A stretch of DNA of 64,000 nt from Leptospira langatensis (GTDB lineage: Bacteria; Spirochaetota; Leptospiria; Leptospirales; Leptospiraceae). Location of the stretch: positions 1-64,000 of the forward strand of contig NZ_RQER01000004.1 of NCBI RefSeq assembly GCF_004770615.1. The letters run 5' to 3'. Position 1 is the first letter of the stretch, and each line of letters starts with the position of its first letter. The notes under the pieces are model-generated. The model was not told the DNA's origin. It made no database searches and worked only from the letters and a program-made list of their open reading frames with translations. A program made the position numbers and the translations under genes. Shown piece after piece: positions 46,476 through 56,088 of this stretch.

Positions 46476-47721
46476 TTTGTAGGATCTGTTCCAGACTTTG
46501 TTTTTGGCGGATAAGCTTTAGGCTTCCGTCCGAATCGATGAGTACTTCAGGCGTTTCCGGATAAGAGTTATAGTTCTTCGTAGACATAGAAGAGCAGTAA
46601 GCGCCCGCCCCCTCCATCACGACCAGATCCCCGATCTCCGGAGTTTGGGTCGTTCTAAGTTGAGGCCCTCCTCCTTCTTCCTGAGTGATGAGATCTCCGC
46701 TCTCGCAACAATGTCCTACGTATACGAAATCCCCGGTTTCTGTTTTTGCTCCATCTTTCTGCGGAATAACAACTAACGGATGTTTGGCTGCATACAAGGC
46801 AGGCCTCGTATTTACATCCATTCCCATATCCAGTTTTACGAATGTAAATCCTCCATCTCCAGTGGTAACCTTATCGTCCACTTGGGCCAGGATGGCTCCA
46901 TTATTCACCATTAAGTAAGAACCCGGCTCGATCTCCATTTTGAGTTGGATGCCTTTTTCTTTTGCGAAATTCTCGAATAGTTCTTTGACTGGCTTTCCGA
47001 TCAATTGGGGATCCGTAGTCTTCTCCCCTTGCATCCTTCCTACTTTAAAGCCTCCGCCCAGGTTTACTGTTCTGCAATCCGGGAACTGAGAAGCGATCTC
47101 CAGAGTATAATGCGCCACTGCCTTCCAGACTTCCGGATCGGATCCGGAGCCTATATGAGTATGCACTCTTACGAGTTTCAATTTGTATTGAGAAAGTATT
47201 TCTTTGACCTTTCCGATCTCTTCATGCCAGATCCCGAAAGAAGAAGTATTTCCTCCCACATCCGTCTTCTTAGTAGCGCCTGAACCCAATCCCGGATTGA
47301 AGCGCACGCTCACTTCCCCGCCAGGAAATGCTTTTCCGTATTCTTCTAATTGTCGAAGGGAACAAGCGTTGAACTGCACTCCTTGGGGAATGAGTTCCTT
47401 TAAGGATTTCGCAAGCTGCTGAGAAGTGAGAAGGATATCGGAAGGTTTAAATCCCGCAAGAAGAGCCCTCTTCACTTCGTGTTCGGAAGAAGCGTCTATA
47501 TGAATTCCTTTTTTTCTCAGGATCTCCAGGATCGTACGACCTGGATTTGCCTTCATCGCAAATCGGACGGTGATCCCGAAAGCGTTCGGGAATGCGAGCA
47601 CGGAGTCGCAGCTGTTCTCGATTCCTTTTCGGCTATAAACAAAGATTGGAGTTCCGTACGTTGCGGCGATTTTTCTAGCTTCTTCCGGAGTCAAAAATTT
47701 AAGATTTTCTATTGATTGCAT
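46450..47721 (-). CDS. lysA: diaminopimelate decarboxylase
   Basis: A 423-residue PLP-dependent enzyme converting meso-diaminopimelate to lysine. The cofactor lysine is K57 in FAMKANP; later blocks include the specificity helix HTHIGSGSD, a glycine-rich NLGGGFKVG phosphate-binding turn, and CCESGDLI near 340. Type III fold (alanine-racemase-like barrel plus beta domain). Length normal. The unusual pairing with ispD through a 26-bp overlap links cell-wall/lysine and isoprenoid synthesis. Confidence 0.95.
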   Translation of the reverse strand: MQSIENLKFLTPEEARKIAATYGTPIFVYSRKGIENSCDSVLAFPNAFGITVRFAMKANPGRTILEILRKKGIHIDASSEHEVKRALLAGFKPSDILLTSQQLAKSLKELIPQGVQFNACSLRQLEEYGKAFPGGEVSVRFNPGLGSGATKKTDVGGNTSSFGIWHEEIGKVKEILSQYKLKLVRVHTHIGSGSDPEVWKAVAHYTLEIASQFPDCRTVNLGGGFKVGRMQGEKTTDPQLIGKPVKELFENFAKEKGIQLKMEIEPGSYLMVNNGAILAQVDDKVTTGDGGFTFVKLDMGMDVNTRPALYAAKHPLVVIPQKDGAKTETGDFVYVGHCCESGDLITQEEGGGPQLRTTQTPEIGDLVVMEGAGAYCSSMSTKNYNSYPETPEVLIDSDGSLKLIRQKQSLEQILQNEVLVALG

Positions 47722-47798
47722 AGGGTTAGAGGGTTTTCTAGATAGTTCTAGGCCATCTTTCCGATCGGTCGGGGTTTTTTCAAAGGCAAAATTCCAAT

Positions 47799-48866
47799 AT
47801 GGCAGGCAAAATCACTCACCTCGAAGCTCTTTCTCAGGTCTGCAAACATTTGGACCATGGCACACCCGAACAAAGAAAGATCGCCAAATTGTTAAGAGAA
47901 GAAAGCACCCGCAAGTTTGCGAACATCGGCGCAATCGCTCCCGACATTTTTTATTTTTATCATGTTCTCTCTCCGGTCCGAACGAAAAAAGCCCTACCTT
48001 GGGGAGACCTAAGCCACCACGAAAATGTTTTGGAATTGGTCCTGAATTTTCTGGACCGAGTCCTGACTGTAGAAGAGGGAATTTATAGAGATAGATTCCT
48101 AGCTTTCACGTTAGGTTATATTATCCACTGCGCGGTAGACATCGTAACTCATCCGTATATCTTCTTCATTTCCGGGGATTATTATAGCGCGGACAAAGAG
48201 ATCAGCGCCAAGGCGCAGTACAATCACATGAGGGTCGAGTTCGCACTGGATTCCTGGCTTTTGGATTTCCGCTGGGGAATGACTCCCAAGGCTTACGATT
48301 TCGTGCAACATGTGGACGTACTCTTCAAAGGCAAGGATCGAAAAGAAAAAATGGATCCTATGCTCTGGAACTTCTGGCTACGAGGATTGAAGGAAACCTT
48401 TCCGAACGAGTTCAAAACCAAATACATCGGCTCCGAAGAAAAGATCATACCGGGAGATATACTGAACGAATCTTTTTTAGGTTATCTATATTTTCATAAA
48501 TACCTGGATTCCCGTAGTAAATTCATCCGTACCGCTCTCAGTCTCATAGACAAGATTACTTTTCATAGAGTGAAATCTTCCGTTCTAATGCTTCCTCTCA
48601 AAGAGCATATCGATAAGAGGATCATGAACGAAGAAAAAAGGGAATGGTCTTATCCTGCGGATCCAAGCATAATCCGTAATGATTCTTTCGTTGAATTGAT
48701 CAATCGCTCCTGTGAGGCAGCCAAGGAAGCGGTCACAATGGCCTGGAACTATGTGCATGATAAGGCTTCCCGCTCGAATATGATCAAAGAATACCAAGGA
48801 TATAATCTGGACACCGGCCTCAGATACCACGGTATAGATAAAATGCGTCAGTTTTCGCCTTTATAA
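47799..48866 (+). CDS. zinc-dependent phospholipase C-like protein
   Basis: A 355-residue all-helical protein matching the zinc-dependent phospholipase C domain in its first half: KITHLEALSQ, the metal-coordinating APDIFYFYH, LSHHEN and LGYIIHCAVDIVTHPYIF. Family members coordinate three zinc ions. No signal peptide is evident, so it may act in the cytoplasm or be exported otherwise. The second half (~200-355) is less conserved. It starts a run of envelope-related genes. Confidence 0.85.
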   Translation: MAGKITHLEALSQVCKHLDHGTPEQRKIAKLLREESTRKFANIGAIAPDIFYFYHVLSPVRTKKALPWGDLSHHENVLELVLNFLDRVLTVEEGIYRDRFLAFTLGYIIHCAVDIVTHPYIFFISGDYYSADKEISAKAQYNHMRVEFALDSWLLDFRWGMTPKAYDFVQHVDVLFKGKDRKEKMDPMLWNFWLRGLKETFPNEFKTKYIGSEEKIIPGDILNESFLGYLYFHKYLDSRSKFIRTALSLIDKITFHRVKSSVLMLPLKEHIDKRIMNEEKREWSYPADPSIIRNDSFVELINRSCEAAKEAVTMAWNYVHDKASRSNMIKEYQGYNLDTGLRYHGIDKMRQFSPL

Positions 48867-48887
48867 TTTGAAATACAAATCACTCAG

Positions 48888-51353
48888 ATGAAACACGAAC
48901 CAGTCGACTTTTTTACCAGATACTTTGTTGTATTATTCAGAGAAAGGATCCAGAGCCGCCTACATTCCTCAGATCCGATCCGAAACGTATTCTATTTAGT
49001 ATTGATCCTTCTTTTCCTGAACGGATTCCTGTTCGTGTTCTCTATAAAAGATATTTGGAATGTTCCGAAGGCAGACCAATACGAAAAACCTTCTCTCTTA
49101 TTTGGGATCAACTCCGAAGGGAATTACGAGCCGATCGCAGAGTTCTATCGTTTCTCTAGGATCGTGCTTACGGACGAAGACCTTCCCGGAGGCTGGGACA
49201 ATAAAGTAATCCGTTGTTTCGAATCCACTGAGGATAATAATTTCAGATCTCACAAGGGCTTGGACCTGCGGGGAATTTTCAGAGCAGCCATGGTCAACCT
49301 TCTCGCAGGAAGAGTGAAAGAAGGTGCATCCACCATCACCCAACAGGTAGCTCGACTCAAATTCCTGAATACGGAAAGGTCCTTCGGACGAAAGATAAGA
49401 GAGGCCTGGCTCGCCCTTCTCTTAGAAGCTGTTTTTGACAAGAAGACATTGATGCATATCTATCTGAACGAGATCCCTCTCGGTCACGGGACCATAGGCG
49501 CTGGAGCTGCAGCTAGATTCTATTTTAGAAAGGATCTGAAGGATCTAAGCTGGGGAGAAGCGGCGCTACTCGCAAGTCTCACCACTCGTCCCAAGGAATT
49601 TTCTCCATTAGTAAATCCGAATACTTCCGCAAGTAAGGTGAGAGTAGTCTTTAAGAAGCTGGTGGAAAACGGGATCCTGGACGTGGATACCGCCGAAAAG
49701 GAATTTTCCGCCTTCTCGGAATATTATATAACCTTAAATCGTTCCCCTAACGATTCCGCGTTTTCGGATCGATTGAACCGATTTCCTTATTTTACGGAAT
49801 ATGTGCGTAAGAACCTTTCCCGTTATATTCCGCAGACCCAATTGTATGAGGGTGGACTCAAGATCTATTCTACCCTGAATATACAACACCAAACCCAAGC
49901 GGAGAAGGCGCTTATCTCCGGGTTGAAACAGCAAACCCAACTCTCGAACCAGAGGGCGTTTACTAAGATAGACGCATTTGAGGATTCTTACGGTCCGATA
50001 TTCCAACTTCTTTCGGATCTGAACGATGTTCCTGAGTTCAAGTTCAAGATCTCCCGTTCTTATAGGACCTTCAATCGGGCCTGGCAAGAGGACCTAAGGG
50101 ACGAATTGTCCGTATTGAATCTCATCTCCGGGACAGAAGGCTTGGGAGAAAGCATAGACCTGAACTATAAGACCCAGGCCACTCAGGATCACCTTCTCCC
50201 TGTAGAAGGAGCGCTCATCTCTATTCGACCGGATACGGGTTATATCACTTCTGTGGTGGGAGGATCCGGATTCCGCTCCGACAACCAACAGATCCGAGCC
50301 TTCCAAGCGTATAGGCAGCCTGGTTCCGCATTCAAACCGTTAGTCTATGCTTCTTCTATGGAATACTATCACCAACATCCGGATGATAAGAAGAATGTAA
50401 CGGCGGCCTCCTTATTCGACGACTCCCCTCTTCAATATGTTTTGGAAGATGGAGACGAGTGGAACCCGAGCAATTATTCCGGAGAATATTCAGGATTTAT
50501 AAGATTAAGACAGGCGCTCGAACTTTCCAGGAACAGCGTTGCCGTACGACTCTTGGAACATACAGGCTTGAATAATCTTCTTCCGAATTTGGAAAGAATA
50601 TTACAAGTGGAGAACCGAAATCTACCTAGAGACTTTTCTATCGCATTAGGGAGTTTCGAAGTTTCTCCGTACGAACTCGCAAGAGCCTACTCCGTATTCG
50701 CTTCCGGAGGAAAGCAAGTCTTCCCTCTCAGCGTTCTCTATGTAGAAGACGAGAACGGGAATATGATCAAGGACTTCCGAACAGAATTCGAGACCAAGGA
50801 AAGAAAACGTTTAGTTTCTTCCGAGGTAAGCTATGTGATCACCTCCATGATGGAAGATGTGATCAAAAAAGGAACGGGCACAGGAGCTAGATCCTATGGG
50901 CTCACTCGACCTGCCGCCGGAAAAACAGGAACTACGAATAATTTTAGGGATGCTTGGTTTGCAGGCTACACTCCCGAACTCGTGGCAGTGGTCTGGGTAG
51001 GATACGATACGGGAACTCTTTCTTTGGGAAGAGGAATGTCCGGGGCTGTCGTCGCCGCTCCCATCTGGGGAAGGTTCATGGCAAACGCTCTTTCTAAAGA
51101 AAGATCCAAGCCCTTCGATTTCGGAGACGCCAAGATCGTCCGAAAAACGATCTGCTCTATCTCCGGAAAACTTCCGGGAAGCCATTGCTACCAAACGGAA
51201 GAAGAAGTCTTCGACTCCAAGACCGTTCCGAAAGAAGTCTGCGAGGACCATAAGGGGATGACAGGTCCGGAACCGAGTCACGAACCCAGCCCCCAAACTA
51301 CTAAGAAAAAGAAACCGAATCTTTTCGAAGGCGACGAGGACGTAATTAGGTAA
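48888..51353 (+). CDS. class A penicillin-binding protein (PBP1A-like)
   Basis: An 821-residue bifunctional peptidoglycan synthase. One N-terminal membrane helix (~32-52), glycosyltransferase GT51 domain (~90-270) with Glu in ESTEDNNF (~115) and STITQQVARL (~147), then a transpeptidase domain (~370-770) with the SxxK serine (GSAFK, ~480), SRNS and KTG in GKTGTTNNFRDAWFAGYT (~680). The end is Lys/Pro-rich (~790-821). It polymerises and cross-links glycan strands. The gene's last 24 bp are repeated 145 bp downstream. Confidence 0.95.
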   Translation: MKHEPVDFFTRYFVVLFRERIQSRLHSSDPIRNVFYLVLILLFLNGFLFVFSIKDIWNVPKADQYEKPSLLFGINSEGNYEPIAEFYRFSRIVLTDEDLPGGWDNKVIRCFESTEDNNFRSHKGLDLRGIFRAAMVNLLAGRVKEGASTITQQVARLKFLNTERSFGRKIREAWLALLLEAVFDKKTLMHIYLNEIPLGHGTIGAGAAARFYFRKDLKDLSWGEAALLASLTTRPKEFSPLVNPNTSASKVRVVFKKLVENGILDVDTAEKEFSAFSEYYITLNRSPNDSAFSDRLNRFPYFTEYVRKNLSRYIPQTQLYEGGLKIYSTLNIQHQTQAEKALISGLKQQTQLSNQRAFTKIDAFEDSYGPIFQLLSDLNDVPEFKFKISRSYRTFNRAWQEDLRDELSVLNLISGTEGLGESIDLNYKTQATQDHLLPVEGALISIRPDTGYITSVVGGSGFRSDNQQIRAFQAYRQPGSAFKPLVYASSMEYYHQHPDDKKNVTAASLFDDSPLQYVLEDGDEWNPSNYSGEYSGFIRLRQALELSRNSVAVRLLEHTGLNNLLPNLERILQVENRNLPRDFSIALGSFEVSPYELARAYSVFASGGKQVFPLSVLYVEDENGNMIKDFRTEFETKERKRLVSSEVSYVITSMMEDVIKKGTGTGARSYGLTRPAAGKTGTTNNFRDAWFAGYTPELVAVVWVGYDTGTLSLGRGMSGAVVAAPIWGRFMANALSKERSKPFDFGDAKIVRKTICSISGKLPGSHCYQTEEEVFDSKTVPKEVCEDHKGMTGPEPSHEPSPQTTKKKKPNLFEGDEDVIR

Positions 51354-51498
51354 ATTTTCAATGCAGCTTTCGCGATTCTAAGGTTGCCTAAGATTGCAAA
51401 TTTGACTTTGCTTCGCTTCAGTCACCGATTCGCTTTCGCGGTCGTCTCCTCGTTCCCTACGGGTCGCTGCGGAGGGCGACGAGGACGTAATCAGGTAA
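51331..51498 (+). repeat. 24-bp direct repeat enclosing a GC-rich element
   Basis: The final codons of the PBP gene (GGCGACGAGGACGTAATT, then AGGTAA) occur again, with one mismatch, ending at 51498. The 121 bp between are unrelated to the gene and include a GC-rich stretch (GCGGTCGTCTCCTCGTTCCC) that can pair imperfectly with the second repeat. It may be a small inserted element flanked by duplicated gene-end sequence, or a duplicated terminator-like segment. Confidence 0.55.
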
Positions 51499-51501
51499 TC
51501 G

Positions 51502-51517
51502 TGTAGGATCTCCTACA
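51502..51517. repeat. TGTAGGA-TC-TCCTACA palindrome
   Basis: A perfect 7-bp inverted repeat with a 2-base centre, just after the direct repeat and 63 bp before the bactofilin start. It is the same family of sequence as the elements at 3090-3103 and 14417-14432. Probable dispersed palindrome or RNA hairpin. Confidence 0.55.
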
Positions 51518-51579
51518 AAAAGAGTTGTCGATTTCGGAAGCGCTCACCAAATAGATGAATCAGCAATCAGGAGTAACAG

Positions 51580-51990
51580 ATGGCCATCGGTAAGGATAAT
51601 AATAACAGCGTAATCGGCCCCGGTTCCATATTTGAGGGCAAATTCTATATCGCTGGTTCCCTACGTATCGACGGAAAGTTCGAAGGGGAAATTAAGACCG
51701 ACGACGCATTATTCATAGGTGAAACAGGAAAGGTCCGCACCAATATCTCTGCGAGAGAAGTGATCGTAGCGGGAACCTTGATCGGGAACATTAAAGCGGA
51801 GAACGAGGTCAGACTCGAAGAAACCGGACGTCTCTTAGGGGACATCATCGCTCCTTCCCTTGCTTTAGCAAAAGGGGTCGTTGCCAAAGGAAACATTACT
51901 GTTACCGGCGGACAAAAGAAAGACGTGAAAAAGATCGTAGAAGAATCCTTCGGCGGGACCAGAACCCTGGACAACGGGAAGGAAGAGTAA
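51580..51990 (+). CDS. bactofilin (polymer-forming cytoskeletal protein)
   Basis: A 136-residue protein with the bactofilin beta-helix (DUF583): the repeating turns SIFEGKFYIAGSLRIDGKFE, VRTNISAREVIVAGTLIGNI and ALAKGVVAKGNITVTG span ~12-112, flanked by short disordered ends. Bactofilins polymerise without nucleotides and organise cell-shape enzymes. ATG has AGGAG ahead. The next gene is a LysM/M23 endopeptidase, a partnership known for shape control in other bacteria including spirochaetes. Confidence 0.94.
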   Translation: MAIGKDNNNSVIGPGSIFEGKFYIAGSLRIDGKFEGEIKTDDALFIGETGKVRTNISAREVIVAGTLIGNIKAENEVRLEETGRLLGDIIAPSLALAKGVVAKGNITVTGGQKKDVKKIVEESFGGTRTLDNGKEE

Positions 51991-52083
51991 TTTTACGGCC
52001 AACCGTTCTTTTTCCCTCCTCTTAGGATTCGTCCCAATCAAAAACTCGGGTGGAAGCCCACCCCGTTGGCCGATACTGATACT

Positions 52084-53217
52084 ATGATCTTCAAGAAGCC
52101 CAGGCAATTGACAGCCGGAAAGGAAATCCTCCGGACCGATAACTTCACTCTCATATACCTGGGCGCCTTTCACTTTCATTATTCCTTTTATTTTCGCGGC
52201 AACCTATACCACGGGAATCTCGACTTCAGAAGACGTAAGTTTCGCATCATTCCTGCAATCGCATCCGTTCTATTTGTATTATTATTCCTCGGACTCTGGA
52301 TGAGTCCTTCTAACGCTTCTATGGAACAACATAACCATGGAGCAAGTACCGAAGTCACCGAAAACGACTCCGAAGACTTAAAGGCAAAAAAAGGCGACGA
52401 GAAGTTTTTAGAAGAATCCGAAAAGGCCAAGCTCACCATTCTGATGGCAAACGAGATCAGAAACTCTTCCGACAAGAAGAAGCAACTTAAAGTGGTTACT
52501 TATAAAGTAAAAAGGAATGAAACCCTCTCTGAGATCGCTACCAGATACAAGGTCTCCATGGAATCCATCGCAGGTTCTTCCAATATCAATATGGAAGACA
52601 CCTTGTATCCGGGACAAATATTACAGATCCCGAATAAACAAGGACTTCTCTACAAAGTTAGGGTGGGTGACACTGTGGCCAAGATTGCGGTCCTTTACAA
52701 GGTTAACTTGGATGAGATCCTAGAAGAGAATAAACTCGACGATCTGGATATTCTTCGCCCAGGACAGAAAGTATTCCTACCGGGTGCCGTGATCCCGGAT
52801 CCGACACCAAAATGGGTGGTGCCTGTCACTTCTCATGTGGTCACTTCCAATTACGGATGGAGAACCTTCCCTCAGCATAAATTCCATGAAGCTTTGGACT
52901 TAAAGGCCAACTACGAAGCGGTGATGGCGGCAAGGAACGGAAAGGTAATCTTTGCGGGATGGATGGGCGGTTACGGAAACGCGATCGTGATCGAGCATAA
53001 TGACGAATTCAAGACATTATACGCACATAACTCCAGATTGAATGTGAAACGAGGAGACTACGTGGTTGCAGGAAAGAAGATCTCCACTTCCGGATGCACA
53101 GGTTACTGCTTCGGACCTCACCTTCATTTCGAGGTGATCCATAAGGGCAAATCGGTAAACCCCGGCAAATACCTGAAAGGCCTCGCGTATAAGAAAGGCT
53201 CCAAGCCGAACCATTAA
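52084..53217 (+). CDS. LysM and M23 peptidoglycan endopeptidase
   Basis: About 377 residues from ATG 52084 (TTG at 52066 is an alternative): a short cytoplasmic part, one membrane helix (~55-75), an acidic linker, two LysM domains (~138-184 and ~190-236), and an M23 peptidase domain (~250-365). Zinc ligands are seen in HEALDLK (His ~269, Asp ~273) and HLHFE (His ~346). LysM binds glycan and M23 cleaves peptide cross-links. It is downstream of bactofilin and likely scaffolded by it. A 6-bp hairpin (GGGTGG/CCACCC) lies just before the start. Confidence 0.92.
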   Translation: MIFKKPRQLTAGKEILRTDNFTLIYLGAFHFHYSFYFRGNLYHGNLDFRRRKFRIIPAIASVLFVLLFLGLWMSPSNASMEQHNHGASTEVTENDSEDLKAKKGDEKFLEESEKAKLTILMANEIRNSSDKKKQLKVVTYKVKRNETLSEIATRYKVSMESIAGSSNINMEDTLYPGQILQIPNKQGLLYKVRVGDTVAKIAVLYKVNLDEILEENKLDDLDILRPGQKVFLPGAVIPDPTPKWVVPVTSHVVTSNYGWRTFPQHKFHEALDLKANYEAVMAARNGKVIFAGWMGGYGNAIVIEHNDEFKTLYAHNSRLNVKRGDYVVAGKKISTSGCTGYCFGPHLHFEVIHKGKSVNPGKYLKGLAYKKGSKPNH

Positions 53218-53226
53218 GATCCTATT

Positions 53227-54318
53227 ATGAAGAGACTCGCACTCTTTTGCCTACTTGCGGTTGCGCTCCTTTCTTTCGGATGCGGACCTTCTGTAGTCGA
53301 GTATTTGGAAAAGCGCACAGACCAGCAGTATTCCGCAACGCAAGGAATAGAAGTATTCTTTCTGACTTCCAGAGCGGTGAACCCAGGCTCTCAAGTCGCT
53401 TGCTCTAACGCGTATTTTTTGAATTTCGGAAATCACACCCAAAAGACAGGAAGCTGTCTAGTCAGCGTTCCTGCGGATCGGGAAGTAGGTGCGCTTCCCT
53501 TTGGCCTAGGAAATAAGGATAAATCCTTTCAATTCTTGGAACACAAGATCGGGAACCAAAGCCTGAATCCTGCAGAACAGGAAAGTCTTTGGTGGAAACG
53601 GATCGAAGAAGATCCGTTCGAAGAAGTGATCATATTCGTGCACGGGTTCAATGTAAACTTTGAAGAAGCAGTACTCCGTGCGGCCCAACTTAAGTATGAT
53701 CTGAAATTCCCCGGTAAGGTCGCCCTATACAGTTGGCCTGCCGGAACCGATGGAAGCATGCTCGGTTCCCTCTTCTTAAAGAATACGTATGAAAAAAATC
53801 TAACTTCGGCAAGAAGCAGCCGAGATTCCTTTAAAGGTTTTATCAGAAGAATGTCCCAAACCAAGAAGAAGATCCATCTTCTTGTGCATTCCATGGGCCA
53901 TCAGGTAGTACTGAATTCCATCGCAGAACTTTCCAAGGAAACCGGATCTCAGCCCTTCTTAAAGGAATTGGTATTAAACGCTCCCGACTATGATACAGGT
54001 GAGTTTATACTCATCCTCCAAAGTCTATTGAGATCCTCGGAAAGGATCACTCTCTATTGTTCCCCGGGAGATTCGGCATTATTCGCTTCGGCGCAGATCC
54101 ACCAAGCTGGGCGCTTGGGTGCATGCTCTCGATTTCCTGGAGTAGACGTGGTAAACGTAAACCCGATCGATTCGTCCCTACTCTCGCTCGGACATGGATA
54201 TTATTCTTCTAGACCGGTAATCACCGACCTGTACCAACTATTCTTAGGGCTCCATGCGGAGAAGAGATTGTTTATCCGAAGATCCTACGGAAACGAGAAC
54301 TATATTCTCAGAAATTAG
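53227..54318 (+). CDS. DUF900-like alpha/beta hydrolase lipoprotein
   Basis: A 363-residue exported protein; leader ends LLSFGC (lipidated Cys ~19). The alpha/beta-hydrolase part has VIIFVHGFNVNFEEA (oxyanion turn) near 137, then the nucleophile elbow HSMGH with Ser222, and a late HGYYSS that could hold the catalytic His. This matches the DUF900 family of putative hydrolases. Substrate unknown; it probably acts on the periplasmic side or at the surface. 9-bp gap after the endopeptidase gene, so it could be the last gene of that operon. Confidence 0.85.
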   Translation: MKRLALFCLLAVALLSFGCGPSVVEYLEKRTDQQYSATQGIEVFFLTSRAVNPGSQVACSNAYFLNFGNHTQKTGSCLVSVPADREVGALPFGLGNKDKSFQFLEHKIGNQSLNPAEQESLWWKRIEEDPFEEVIIFVHGFNVNFEEAVLRAAQLKYDLKFPGKVALYSWPAGTDGSMLGSLFLKNTYEKNLTSARSSRDSFKGFIRRMSQTKKKIHLLVHSMGHQVVLNSIAELSKETGSQPFLKELVLNAPDYDTGEFILILQSLLRSSERITLYCSPGDSALFASAQIHQAGRLGACSRFPGVDVVNVNPIDSSLLSLGHGYYSSRPVITDLYQLFLGLHAEKRLFIRRSYGNENYILRN

Positions 54319-54671
54319 CCCTCCCTTCGCTTCCATCGTTTATCATTCGAAAGAAGAAAACACGTTAACCGATACACCGAAAGCCTCAGCATTCTAATCC
54401 GTTTGGATTAGATCCCGTTTCGCGGTTTGTAATCATCTTTATGTTAAGTTGTAAACGATATAATTACAATTCTCTGTTGTTTTTATCGATTTCCAGAAAG
54501 ATTCTAAACAAAGAGCCCAAAGAAATCATTTTCGGAACAAAAAAATTCCCTTTTATCGATTTTACTTGCAACCATATAAAAAAAAATTCCGTGCCCATTC
54601 GCGCATCATTTTCGGAAATCATTTTATATTTATGTAGTTGAAACTAATAGTTTTCTTCGTAGATTAGAAGT
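54319..54671. other. 353-bp gap with paired direct repeats and a hairpin
   Basis: No convincing gene. It has a perfect hairpin, CTAATCC/GGATTAG with a 4-base loop (54394-54411), and two interleaved direct repeats: TTTTATCGATTT at 54481 and 54551, and ATCATTTTCGGAA at 54525 and 54605. The latter lies ~60 bp before the next start. These could be regulator sites of the two-component gene downstream. AT-rich. Confidence 0.45.
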
Positions 54672-56033
54672 ATGCTTACGAAACCCAAGATCCTAGTGGT
54701 TGAGGATGAGATCATAGTCGCCGTTAACTTGGGACAGAAATTAAAAAAGTTAGGTTATGATCTTGTGGGCATTACTTCTTCCGGAGAAGAAGCCATCCAA
54801 AAGGCCGAAGAGAATCATCCGGATCTTGTCCTCATGGACATCAATATAGAAGGGAATTTAGACGGGATCCAAACCGCAGAATTACTCAGAAATCGATTTC
54901 AAACACCTGTTATCTATCTTACAGCATACGCGGATGAGAATACCTTAAACCGAGCCAAGAGGACCCAACCTTTAGGCTATATTGTGAAACCGTTCGAGTC
55001 GGACCAGCTTCGCTCCTCCATCGAGGTAGCTCTGTATAAGAATGAGTTAGAACATCGGAATCGTAAGAACGAAGAATCCCTCAAATCCACTTTGAACCAA
55101 TTGGAGTCGGGGATCATTACAACTGACGAAAACGGACTCATCCTATTTTGCAATCCTATGGCCGAAAAGATCACCGGGGTCAGTTATGCCGAGTGCATCG
55201 GTCAATCCCTGAGCAAGATCCTGAAACTGGAAGAAGAGAGCTCCGCTTCCTACACGATCCCTATTTCCGAAGTACTGTCCGCAAATCATAGCGTAGAAAA
55301 GAACGGGATCTTTGCGATCGACGGCATCGGCAAGAAGACTCAGGTCTCACTGAATGTATCTCCTATTCTGAACTCTGACGGAAGAGCAAGCGGCACTATC
55401 ACAGTCCTTCGCTCCGGAGAATCGGACGGGATCAATCAGTCGTATTTAAAAGAGATCCATCATCGAATTAAGAATAATCTCACGGTCATTTCTTCGCTCT
55501 TGAGCATGAATGCCTCTAATCTGAAGGATCAGGAGACTGTGGATATATTCAAGGACAGCCAACATAGGATACAGGCTGTAGCGTTATTACACGAAGTCTT
55601 GTATGAGAACCACGATCTTTCTTCCATCAGTTTCGACCTGTATGTAAAGAAGTTAACGGATCTTCTGTTCGAAGTGTATAAGGTGGACCGGGAGAAATTC
55701 AAACTCACTCTGGATATCAAATCTTCTCGCATTCCGAGCGAAACTGGAATGAACTGCGCGCTGATCATTAACGAACTTCTTACCAACTCATTTAAACACG
55801 GATTCAAAGGCAAGGACTCAGGTTCCATAGAGATCCATTTCCATAAGAATGAAGAGCATTACTTCTTAGAAGTGAAGGACGACGGGATCGGCCTACCGGA
55901 TCCCCTTCCCCAAACCAGAGGCTCCAGTTCCTTAGGATTATCCTTAGTGGATTCCTTTGTAAAACTTTTGAGGGGCAAACTAATTCTGGAAAACTCGGAC
56001 GGATGTAGGGTCACCCTGATCTTCCCCGTATAG
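54672..56033 (+). CDS. response regulator-PAS-HisKA_2 kinase fusion
   Basis: A 453-residue cytoplasmic protein: receiver domain (~5-125) with Asp56 in DLVLMDINIE, a PAS domain (~145-255), and a HisKA_2/HWE-type histidine kinase (~255-450) with LKEIHHRIKNNLTVISSLLS (His ~264) and ATPase motifs LTNSFKHGF, VKDDGIGLPD and SSLGLSLVDSFVK. This fused order (receiver first, kinase last) is common in general stress or light/redox phosphorelays. No membrane helices. Its output partner is not in the window. Confidence 0.92.
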   Translation: MLTKPKILVVEDEIIVAVNLGQKLKKLGYDLVGITSSGEEAIQKAEENHPDLVLMDINIEGNLDGIQTAELLRNRFQTPVIYLTAYADENTLNRAKRTQPLGYIVKPFESDQLRSSIEVALYKNELEHRNRKNEESLKSTLNQLESGIITTDENGLILFCNPMAEKITGVSYAECIGQSLSKILKLEEESSASYTIPISEVLSANHSVEKNGIFAIDGIGKKTQVSLNVSPILNSDGRASGTITVLRSGESDGINQSYLKEIHHRIKNNLTVISSLLSMNASNLKDQETVDIFKDSQHRIQAVALLHEVLYENHDLSSISFDLYVKKLTDLLFEVYKVDREKFKLTLDIKSSRIPSETGMNCALIINELLTNSFKHGFKGKDSGSIEIHFHKNEEHYFLEVKDDGIGLPDPLPQTRGSSSLGLSLVDSFVKLLRGKLILENSDGCRVTLIFPV

Positions 56034-56088
56034 ATAGTTTTACAAAAAACGTTTTACTACTCTAGGGAATCGGGCAACCCTGATCCCG

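Noticed and set aside
54441..54641. A 66-codon open frame in the gap before the receiver-kinase gene
   Set aside because: Strongly AT-driven Lys/Ile/Phe composition, no ribosome site, and it covers the paired direct repeats; more likely regulatory DNA.
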